Positions 1 to 5,184 of a DNA stretch of 5,184 bases are shown here, piece by piece. The notes under the pieces are model-generated. The model worked only from the letters and a program-made list of their open reading frames with translations. It searched no databases and had not been told where the DNA came from. Every line of letters starts with the position of its first letter. Within the stretch, counting starts at the first letter, position 1. The translations under genes were made by a program, and so were the position numbers. The DNA comes from Chloroflexota bacterium (GTDB lineage Bacteria > Chloroflexota > Dehalococcoidia > SM23-28-2): the NCBI GenBank assembly GCA_030691665.1, contig JAUYDU010000172.1, forward strand, positions 1 through 5,184, written 5' to 3'.

Positions 1-354
1 CAAGAGCCGCTCCCACAGGTCCGGGTTCTTGGCCAGACCTCCACTACCCGGCTTTCCCAATCTATCGGCCAGCCGCCAGCCGTCGGCCCTCCATCGCTGC
101 GGCCAGCGTTTCTGCATGGCCTGAACGACATACTGGGAGTCACTGCTGACCACGACCTCACAGGTGCGTTGCAGCAGCTCCAGCCCGACGATGATCGCCA
201 TGAGTTCCATGCGGTTGTTGGTCGTCAGGCGGAAGCCGCCATTGAGATCTTTCTTGTGTGGCCCGGACACGAGTATGGCAGCGTACCCGCCCGGTCCTGG
301 ATTGCCCAGACAGGCGCCGTCGGTAAACATCCAGACCTGCTCATAGGTAGCCAT
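1..354 (-). CDS. rnhA: Ribonuclease HI, N-terminal 118 residues (runs off the left edge)
   Basis: RNase HI cleaves the RNA strand of RNA-DNA hybrids in the cytoplasm, removing R-loops and RNA primers. The minus strand is open for 118 codons from the ATG at 354 to base 1. Hallmarks seen are FTDGACLGNPGPGGYA (residues 10-25), TTNNRMELMA (44-53) and SSDSQYV (70-76). These supply three of the four catalytic carboxylates of the family: D12, E50 and D72. The fourth Asp and the basic C-terminal part would lie beyond the window. A typical family member has about 150 residues, so roughly a quarter is missing. The ATG fits the family's usual start a few residues before the first strand. There is no Shine-Dalgarno sequence, but a promoter-like pair lies close upstream, so the message may be almost leaderless. 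The gene is divergent from the lipoprotein gene. Identity is very secure; the symbol assumes the bacterial type I gene. Confidence 0.95.
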   Translation of the reverse strand, partial: MATYEQVWMFTDGACLGNPGPGGYAAILVSGPHKKDLNGGFRLTTNNRMELMAIIVGLELLQRTCEVVVSSDSQYVVQAMQKRWPQRWRADGWRLADRLGKPGSGGLAKNPDLWERLL

Positions 355-363
355 TGTGCCGAC

Positions 364-393
364 ACTCTAGCGGTAGTGGGGACGATGGGTCAA
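364..393 (-). promoter_or_regulatory. Candidate sigma70-type promoter for the RNase HI gene
   Basis: On the minus strand a TTGACC box (393-388) and a TAGAGT box (369-364) are separated by 18 bases. They match five and four of six consensus positions respectively. Transcription would begin around 357, only a few bases before the ATG at 354. That fits the absence of a Shine-Dalgarno sequence and suggests a near-leaderless message. This is a motif match only. Confidence 0.4.
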
Positions 394-767
394 GGTGGAG
401 GCTATGCGGGTTCATGCAGAACCGCCCGAGCACTACTGTGGGAGTGGGCAGTGAGAGTCGTCCCGACCACTTGGCTCCCACCGCTGTCCTGCCAGTAGAG
501 ACGGCATCACTGCACGCGTCTCCTTGGCCACTGGGTCCAAATCACGAGCGGGGGTTCTCGGCTAAATCCGGGGACACGAAACGACATCTGGTGCAAGAGT
601 CGCCCAAGTCACTGACAGCCAACACAGGCTCCTCGCCTTTTGCTGGACCTTGGAGTATCCTTCACCAGGCGCACGCCGACTCCCATTCGGCAAAGCAGGG
701 CATCGAGACAGTGCTCATCGGCGCTTCGCTGACCACGCAACCTGACACACGCGCCAAGGCTACGTTC

Positions 768-798
768 TATAAGTTGACCGTCAGAAATGGAGGAAGAG
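768..798 (+). promoter_or_regulatory. Possible -10 box and ribosome binding site of the lipoprotein gene
   Basis: TATAAG at 768-773 matches five of six bases of a -10 box. The best -35-like sequence, CTGACA at 742-747, is 20 bases away, which is too far for a good promoter, so this part is weak. The Shine-Dalgarno sequence GGAGG (789-793) is convincing. It sits 5 bases before GTG at 799 and overlaps the alternative ATG at 787, so it favours the GTG as the start. Confidence 0.4.
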
Positions 799-1896
799 GT
801 GAAACTCAAGGTACTCGTGCTTTTTTCAGCGGTGCTGTTAATGGCGTTGGCTGCCGCCTGCGCCACGGCGACCCCTACGCCGACTGTTGCTCCAACCGCG
901 ACACCTACCTTAGTGCCTACTCCCACTCCGACTGCGGCACCCACTCCCACTGCTACGCCGACGCCGACCCCGACGCCAACAGCTACGCCTACGCCTGCCC
1001 CTACCGCGACCCCAACCCCCACTCCAGCGCCCACTGCTACGCCGACGCCGACTCCGAGGCCAACTGCTACCCCTACGCCTGCGCCTACACCAACGCCGAC
1101 GCCGACGCCCAGGCCCACACCTACGCCTGCGCCGACGCCGACACCGACGCCAGCACCCACTGCGACGCCGACACCGACCCCGACGCCAACGCCTAACCCG
1201 GCAAACGTGGCGCAGCAGGTGACGACAGCCTGGGCCAATGTCAAGACCTACCAATTCGAGGCGCACACGGACATCAAGAAGTCTGGCGTGCAGTCCTTGA
1301 CCCTGTCCTGGGACACGCAGGGCCAGATAGACCTGGCGGGAAAGAAGCTCTATCAGACCCTGACGGGCGACATCTCCGGGACTGGAGCACAGGCCCAGAT
1401 CGAGACGTACATGGTGGAAGGCTACCAGTATCAGAAACCGGGCGTGGGCACATCCTGGTTCAAGTCCCGCCTGATTGGGGACACGTTCGAGAAACAGGAC
1501 TTGGCAGGCCGCCAGGTTGACCTGCTGACGGACGCGACCAAGGTTGAGAACGCCGGCGCCGGCGAGGTGAACGGCATTAGTTGCCAGAAGCTCCAGATAA
1601 CCCCTGACACGCAGAAGCTGCTGGCCTTCGCTGAGATAGGCCAAGCCAGGCCGCAGCCGCAGTCCGACGCAACGCCCACCCCTGTGGAGGTGCGTAACGT
1701 CAACGTCACCCAGTGCGTCGCGCTGGACACCCACCTCCCGCTCAAGAACGAGGTGCATTTCGTGGAGGTCTCCGAGGGCGTGACGACCCAGGTTGACATT
1801 GTGACGACCATCCAGAAGATAAACGAGGCCATCAACATCCAGCTCCCGGCTGAGACGGCGAACGCCATCGAGTTGCCCACACCCCCTTCGTCCTGA
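799..1896 (+). CDS. Lipoprotein with long Thr-Pro stalk and LolA/LppX-like C-terminal domain
   Basis: This is a predicted surface lipoprotein of 365 residues. The start chosen is GTG 799, which has GGAGG 5 bases upstream; ATG 787 would add four acidic residues in front of the signal peptide and lacks its own ribosome site. Residues 1-20 are a classic signal: Lys2 and Lys4, then a hydrophobic run. LAAAC follows, with Cys21 as the likely lipidated residue (Ala rather than Leu at -3). Residues 22-133 are almost pure Thr-Pro with Ala, Val and Arg, an extended stalk that would hold the next domain away from the membrane. Residues 135-365 look like a beta-rich LolA/LppX-type fold: it opens with AWANVKTYQFEAHTD, alternates polar and hydrophobic strands, and contains Cys262 and Cys306, which could form a disulfide. 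A second short TPTP stretch lies in a loop near residue 293. The family often binds lipids or hydrophobic ligands, but no ligand can be assigned here. Stalked lipoproteins of this style are common in Chloroflexota. Confidence 0.85.
   Translation: MKLKVLVLFSAVLLMALAAACATATPTPTVAPTATPTLVPTPTPTAAPTPTATPTPTPTPTATPTPAPTATPTPTPAPTATPTPTPRPTATPTPAPTPTPTPTPRPTPTPAPTPTPTPAPTATPTPTPTPTPNPANVAQQVTTAWANVKTYQFEAHTDIKKSGVQSLTLSWDTQGQIDLAGKKLYQTLTGDISGTGAQAQIETYMVEGYQYQKPGVGTSWFKSRLIGDTFEKQDLAGRQVDLLTDATKVENAGAGEVNGISCQKLQITPDTQKLLAFAEIGQARPQPQSDATPTPVEVRNVNVTQCVALDTHLPLKNEVHFVEVSEGVTTQVDIVTTIQKINEAINIQLPAETANAIELPTPPSS
862..1197 (+). repeat. Thr-Pro-coding low-complexity tandem repeat
   Basis: About 336 bases of C-rich imperfect repeats built from ACG/ACC/ACT-CCG/CCC/CCT codon pairs. 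A longer unit of about 35 bases coding for APTATPTPTP recurs near 938, 1027 and 1153. Synonymous third bases vary, so the protein pattern is better kept than the DNA, which suggests selection on the stalk. The bias also leaves other frames open on both strands (for example a Gly-Val frame on the minus strand). Such tracts are prone to slippage, so stalk length may vary between strains. Confidence 0.9.
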
Positions 1897-1928
1897 TGGT
1901 GCGCGCAGAGCCCGAAGGCCGCGCATCG
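1897..1928 (+). terminator. Strong hairpin directly after the lipoprotein stop codon
   Basis: Bases 1897-1905 pair with 1920-1928: nine pairs, two of them G-U, with a perfect TGCGCG/CGCGCA core. A further three-pair GCC/GGC stem (1910-1912/1917-1919) closes a CGAA loop, with a 4-base bulge between the stems. It begins on the base after the TGA. No T-run follows, so it is not a textbook intrinsic terminator. It may instead be a Rho-assisted end or a 3' end stabiliser. Confidence 0.4.
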
Positions 1929-2223
1929 GCACGGCCGAGTGAATCTCTTACCGACGAGCCTGAGCCTCATAGCAGGCTGCTGCCACTACGCCGCGCTGCT
2001 CTGGAGGGGTGCCAACAACGATGGATCCCACCCTCCAGGCTGGGGGTTGTCCAGCCGCTCGAAGGGCGCACAGAACGCGTCCAGGTTGGCGTGGGGGATG
2101 TGTGGCAACGACTGGGGGAAATGAGCTCGTCGTACTGGAACGCCCGCCCTCACATCAGACCAGCGATCGGTCCGCGCCCAAGGCTCGAAGAGTCCGGCGA
2201 TTCAAGGGCCTGTTGTGGTCTAG
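1929..2223. other. Unassigned region with competing open frames, possibly decayed coding DNA
   Basis: No protein family is recognised here. Two frames compete. On the plus strand a frame opens at ATG 1896, overlapping the lipoprotein stop by one base, and runs to 2258 (120 residues, rich in Arg and Pro). On the minus strand a frame is open from 2201 down to a stop at 1986, with a possible GTG at 2153. Its third codon positions are strongly G/C-rich, and its protein contains NLDAFCAPFERLDNPQPGGW. The minus frame looks the more codon-like by eye, but neither is supported by a motif. Near 2199-2219 the plus strand may carry a scrambled remnant of the methyltransferase motif I (see the next gene). 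Confidence 0.4.
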
Positions 2224-3921
2224 CCGCAGAGAATCGCATATCGGGCGTACAACCGTGAGCTTGAGAGGCTGGTCACCCAGCGCCGTGAGGGATTCAAGGC
2301 ATTGCTGGATGGTGGACAAGTAGAGGGTGCGGCCGAACGCATCATTGGAGAGAACTTGTTCGGATTCGACAAGGACCCTCAGGCTGTCGAGGTAACGAAG
2401 CTGAACCTCTGGCTAAAGCTGCTGAAGAGTAATCCTCAAAGGTATATGCGTAGCTCCACCCAGAAGCCGGTACGCTTGCCCGATCTGGTCAGGAATGTGC
2501 ATGTGAGGGATTCGCTCGTCCCGCGCGACGATTTGGCGACCATGATCGGCAATGCAGGTGAGGCGATCGTGGTGGGCAACCCGCCATGGGGAGCGGACCT
2601 AGATGGACGCACAGACGAACTGAGCGCGTACCGCCTGTTCTCCACGATGTGCGATTCCTACGAACTTTTCACAGAACGCGCATTGGAAATCCTGCCCGAG
2701 GGAGGCATGCTGGGGTACGTCATCCCAGACAGCGTGCTGCATCTCCCAGAGCGGAGAGGCCTGCGAGAACTTCTGCTCAGAGGCACTCGCTTGGAGCACG
2801 TGGTGAAGCTGGGTGAAGGCGTATTTGAGGACGTGTTCAGGGCTGCTGTCGCACTCGTCTGCACCAAGTCGGTGCCGCAGGCTGGTTCGGCAGTTACCTG
2901 TGCCGTCATCGTCAAGAGCGATCGGAAGGCGCTACTAGAGAGGAATGCCACTGGGCAGTACTCGAAGTCGGTCAGCGACCTTGAAAGTGAGCATGGCCAT
3001 CAGGCTAAGCAGTCAAGGTTCTTGGCCAACGAGGGGTATGCTTTCGACATCTATACGAAGGACACGGACGAGCCCATCCGGGCAAAGCTTAACGCCCGTC
3101 CGGTCAGGTGGCAGTCAGTTCTCTGGACTGGGAGGGGTGTCGAACTGACCAAGCGTGGGCTTGTCGTCCAGTGTCCAGCGTGCAGTACGTGGAACAACAT
3201 TCCAAAGGCGAAGAAGGATGGCACCTTCGCGTCGAAGCAGTGCTCAAACCGGGCCTGCAACGCTACTTTCCAATACGACGGCTTTGCCACGAAGGCCACG
3301 ATCGTGGACAAGACGTCACAGGGGCCTTCGTGGAAGCCACTGATAGTTGGCTCAAGCATCAACCGTTACAGGCTGGTGAGCCACCTTTGGATCGATACGA
3401 GCAAGACGAAGACGCTGCCCAAGTGCCCAGTATGTGGCGGGTACGAATCTTCCTGGGCCGACATTGAGGTTGGGGCACAGTGGTTCTGTTCCCGCTGCAA
3501 CCGGCCGTTTGCCCGTGGCGAGTCCAACGAGTCGGTGACGCTGGGAATCAACTACAAGCCCGCTTCGTTCTACAAGCCACTCAAGCTCCTTGTAAGAAAG
3601 ACCGGACGGGGCATCTACTCCATGATCGAGCGCTCTGAGGCGCTGACGAACCAGGTGGTGTTCATATTCAGGATCCGCGACGATCTGACGGGCAACGATG
3701 CCAATAGGGCGGCCGGGCGCCATTGTCCAGGGGACGCAATGCTTGTCTGGCTACGAGGAGCTACTTCAGCGGTACTTCGGCCAGCGGTGGTTTACGGACG
3801 GGACAACCTCAATCCGTTTGATAGGCGTGACGCTGGCAGGGCCGGTGACATTCCGAGGCCGCATCGTCGAGAAGGTGAGAGAAGGAGACCAGACACGCCT
3901 GGGCCTGCGGGTGTGGTGTGA
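2224..3921 (+). pseudogene. Truncated N6-adenine DNA methyltransferase (Eco57I/TaqI type) with zinc-ribbon inserts
   Basis: Intact relatives transfer methyl from S-adenosylmethionine to adenine N6 in a specific DNA site, usually in a restriction-modification or phage-defence locus. The frame opens after TAG 2221 with no ATG. The first usable start, TTG 2302, lies inside the homology, because AYRAYNRELERL upstream of it resembles the helix that follows motif I. Numbered from TTG 2302, motif II is GENLFGFDKDPQAVEV (16-31) and the catalytic motif IV is VVGNPPWG (90-97). Motif I (DPxCGSG) is absent. Two cysteine clusters, C291/C294/C314/C319 and C375/C378/C396/C399, look like zinc ribbons inside the target-recognition half. 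The piece YKPLKLLVRKTGRGIYS (424-440) and TNQVVFIFR (449-457) match a TaqI-like specificity domain. The homology ends near 3672-3690; the last 75 or so residues to 3921 are an out-of-frame reading of the MaoC remnant. Without motif I it should not bind cofactor, so it is probably dead. No restriction or helicase partner is in view. Codon third positions look less G/C-biased than in the propeller gene, consistent with transfer. Confidence 0.8.
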
Positions 3922-4003
3922 GAACCCACGGGGCGGCCTCAACTCCGTTGGGACCGCGAGTTGCCTTGTGCCTCTTACCTACCCGAAGCCAGCCTTCAGC
4001 TAG
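3689..4003 (+). pseudogene. C-terminal half of a MaoC-like acyl-CoA hydratase/dehydratase
   Basis: MaoC-domain enzymes add water to, or remove it from, acyl-CoA thioesters with a hot-dog fold, in fatty-acid or related acyl-CoA metabolism. This frame opens at 3689, after TGA 3686-3688, and has its first ATG at 3698. The translation holds family-like pieces: GRPGAIVQGTQCLSGYEELL, then RLIGVTLAGPVTFRGRI, then LRVWCENPRGG, and an ending SVGTASCLVPL. This matches the second half of a hot-dog domain. A complete single-domain enzyme has about 150 residues; the 101 from ATG 3698 lack the N-terminal part, where the catalytic Asp/His segment normally lies. The upstream sequence is instead methyltransferase in another frame, so the gene appears cut and joined. 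A very short functional protein from ATG 3698 is possible but unlikely, and no ribosome site is evident. Confidence 0.72.
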
Positions 4004-4226
4004 TCGGGCCAGCGCCTGGAAGCATTGCCCGCAAGGACGCCGGCGCCTAGTGAATGTGTGTCGTAGAGCGGCCTTGGGAATCTCCGCTCATGGTGAAGAG
4101 CGACGACAAGCTTCTCGTGGGTCTCTGTTTCTCCAAGGCTCCAGGTGGCATGTCCTTTCCAATGCAACTCATGGACACCGGAGGGCCGGGCTTGTATTTC
4201 TGCAAAGCAGGTTTTCGGCCAGATTC
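4004..4226. other. Convergent spacer between the MaoC remnant and the propeller gene
   Basis: These 223 bases separate two converging reading frames. Only weak hairpins are visible: GCGCC/GGCGC (4012-4016/4041-4045) with a long loop, and CTGC-AAA-GCAG (4200-4210), which could lie in the 3' end of the propeller mRNA. Neither has a T-run. A 46-codon frame from ATG 4090 to TAG 4230 has no recognisable features. Confidence 0.4.
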
Positions 4227-5171
4227 CTAGGCCTTCTTCCGGGCCAGCTTCCGGAAGCAGCGGAACTCCTTGTCCGGCTTGCCAAGGTGGGTCCAGGTGA
4301 CCTCGCCTACATAGATGTCGCCACGAGAGTCCATAGCCGTGGCGTGCGGGGCGTAGAACTGGTCCAGCCCGTCGCCTACCGGCTTCTCGCCGATGCGCGC
4401 CAGCACATTCCCGTTCAGGTCCAGTACGCTCAGCCTGGGGCCGATGTTGACCCCGTTCTTGTTCGCAGGCAAAACCGGCCCCAGCTCACCCACATACAGC
4501 ACCTTGTTGGCCCTGTCCATGGTAAGGCCGCAGGGCCGGTGCACGTTGAGCCATACAGCCTGCAGCTTGCCTTTACCGTCGAAGACCTGGATGCGGTGGC
4601 TCTCCCGGTCGGCCACGTAGACAAAGCCTTCGGTGTCGGTGACGATGTCGTGGACGACGTTGAACTCGCCTGGCCCCATGCCAGGTCCGCCCCAGGAGAA
4701 GAGGTGCTTGCCCTCGGCCGTGTACTTGTGGACGCGGGCGTTGCCGTAGCCGTCCGAGATATACAGCTCGCCGGTGGGCGAGAACGCGACCTTCGTCGGC
4801 CGGTTGAAGGGCTGGCCGCTGTAGAGAGGGGCCGGCTTGCCCGGCGTGCCGATGGTCAGAAGCACCTTGCCGTCCAGGGTGCAGTGGCGCACCGTGTGGT
4901 CGCCGTCGTCAGTGCACCAGACGGTCTTGCCGTCGGGGGACATGGTAAGGCCGTGGGCCCTGGTGAATATGTCATCGCCCCAGGTGTTTACCACTTTCCC
5001 GCTCTTGTCGAAGACCACCAGTGGATGTGTGCCTCGGGTGAATACGTAGACGTTGTCCTTGGAGTCCACGCACACGCCGGGTGCGTCCATGAATTTCCAG
5101 CCCGCAGGTATCTTGGCCCAGCCGTCCACCGGCTCGAATACGTAATTGCCTGACCCCAGAGTGACGGCCAT
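4227..5171 (-). CDS. NHL-repeat six-bladed propeller, peptidyl-alpha-hydroxyglycine alpha-amidating lyase-like
   Basis: The 314-residue protein is complete, with ATG 5171 placed 7 bases after the Shine-Dalgarno sequence GAGGTG. It consists of NHL-type propeller blades, each with a GV.VD/TD..G.VYV.D pattern: about residues 31-44, 73-88, 126-141, 173-188, 214-229 and 276-291. It resembles the lyase (PAL) that splits peptidyl-alpha-hydroxyglycine into an amide and glyoxylate. The residues known to matter in the animal enzyme have likely counterparts: three zinc-binding His (H73 in AHGLTMSPDG, H174 in VVHDIVTD, H276 in APHATAMDSRGD), the Tyr of SDGYGNARV (Y142) and the Arg of VFTRGTHP (R46). There is no signal peptide, so it is probably cytoplasmic. 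Bacterial relatives are numerous and their substrates are unknown; a lyase or hydrolase on a small molecule is as plausible as peptide amidation. It looks like its own transcription unit, converging on the MaoC remnant, with its promoter outside the window. Confidence 0.88.
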   Translation of the reverse strand: MAVTLGSGNYVFEPVDGWAKIPAGWKFMDAPGVCVDSKDNVYVFTRGTHPLVVFDKSGKVVNTWGDDIFTRAHGLTMSPDGKTVWCTDDGDHTVRHCTLDGKVLLTIGTPGKPAPLYSGQPFNRPTKVAFSPTGELYISDGYGNARVHKYTAEGKHLFSWGGPGMGPGEFNVVHDIVTDTEGFVYVADRESHRIQVFDGKGKLQAVWLNVHRPCGLTMDRANKVLYVGELGPVLPANKNGVNIGPRLSVLDLNGNVLARIGEKPVGDGLDQFYAPHATAMDSRGDIYVGEVTWTHLGKPDKEFRCFRKLARKKA

Positions 5172-5178
5172 CGACGTT

Positions 5179-5184
5179 CACCTC
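5179..5184 (-). promoter_or_regulatory. Ribosome binding site of the propeller gene
   Basis: GAGGTG on the minus strand ends 7 bases before ATG 5171. It supports this start over the overlapping out-of-frame ATG at 5181, which it immediately abuts or overlaps. Confidence 0.75.

Larger units (their letters stand above)
355..798. other. Divergent intergenic spacer with inverted repeats, no gene recognised
   Basis: This spacer of about 440 bases lies between the divergent RNase HI and lipoprotein genes. The open frames through it have no recognisable protein signature, and the longest plus-strand one merely runs into the Thr-Pro repeat out of frame. Several inverted repeats are visible. GGTTC/GAACC (409-413/419-423) has a 5-base loop. 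GTGGGAG/CTCCCAC (438-444/475-481) is a perfect 7-base pair. A composite pairing joins 433-437 and 447-451 with 489-498. Bases 500-760 show nothing that I can name. The spacer probably contains both promoters. Confidence 0.5.

Noticed and set aside
354..1196. 280-residue plus-strand frame ending in Asp-Ala-Asp repeats
   Set aside because: Out-of-frame reading of the same repeat, extended by chance through the spacer. The lipoprotein frame has a ribosome site, signal peptide and lipobox.
862..1197. CRISPR-like or other DNA repeat array
   Set aside because: The repeats are contiguous and imperfect, with codon periodicity and no unique spacers; they encode a Thr-Pro stalk.
609..1244. 211-residue Gly-Val repeat protein on the minus strand
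   Set aside because: It is the antisense reading of the Thr-Pro repeat. Its open frame comes from the C-rich codon pattern, and it has no start signal or domain.
910..1932. 340-residue Arg-rich minus-strand frame
   Set aside because: Antisense of the lipoprotein gene, with Arg-rich low-complexity composition typical of shadow frames.
2224..4003. Mobile element carrying the methyltransferase
   Set aside because: No transposase, integrase, terminal inverted repeats or flanking direct repeats were seen at either edge.
4090..4230. 46-residue small protein in the convergent spacer
   Set aside because: There is no clear ribosome site, signal or family resemblance, and its end overlaps the end of the propeller gene.
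3918..5153. 411-residue plus-strand frame across the right end
   Set aside because: Antisense shadow of the propeller gene, which has a ribosome site, clear NHL blades and conserved active-site residues.

Overview
The window is moderately GC-rich bacterial DNA. Three features suggest a Chloroflexota lineage of the Dehalococcoidia/SAR202 type: a lipoprotein with a very long Thr-Pro stalk, a stand-alone NHL/PAL-like six-bladed propeller, and a MaoC-type hydratase tail. This is an inference from family recognition; there is no rRNA or other taxonomic marker here.

Layout. Positions 1-354 (minus) hold the N-terminal two thirds of a ribonuclease HI gene that runs off the left edge, with a plausible promoter at 364-393. 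A spacer of about 440 bases follows, with some inverted repeats but no recognisable gene. A lipoprotein gene (799-1896, plus) comes next: signal peptide, about 112 residues of Thr-Pro stalk, and a LolA/LppX-like beta-rich domain. Its stop codon runs straight into a strong hairpin (1897-1928). Positions 1929-2223 contain no gene that can be named.

The most unusual part is 2224-4003. It holds a broken N6-adenine DNA methyltransferase of the Eco57I/TaqI type. The SAM-binding motif I is missing or scrambled at the 5' end, while motif II and the NPPW catalytic motif are intact. Two zinc-ribbon-like cysteine clusters sit in the target-recognition half. The methyltransferase homology stops abruptly near 3672-3690, and within a few bases another frame begins to encode the C-terminal half of a MaoC-like acyl-CoA hydratase/dehydratase, which ends at 4003. 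Both genes are therefore truncated and abut each other out of frame, which points to a deletion or recombination scar, or to an assembly chimera.

The right end (4227-5171, minus) is a complete propeller enzyme resembling peptidyl-alpha-hydroxyglycine alpha-amidating lyase. It converges on the MaoC remnant across a 223-base spacer.

The genes do not form an obvious pathway. RNase HI and the lipoprotein are divergent and independent, the middle looks like a decayed restriction-modification remnant that has damaged a metabolic gene, and the propeller gene is a separate unit. I see no intact new system. The items most worth checking are the zinc-ribbon methyltransferase remnant and its two breakpoints.
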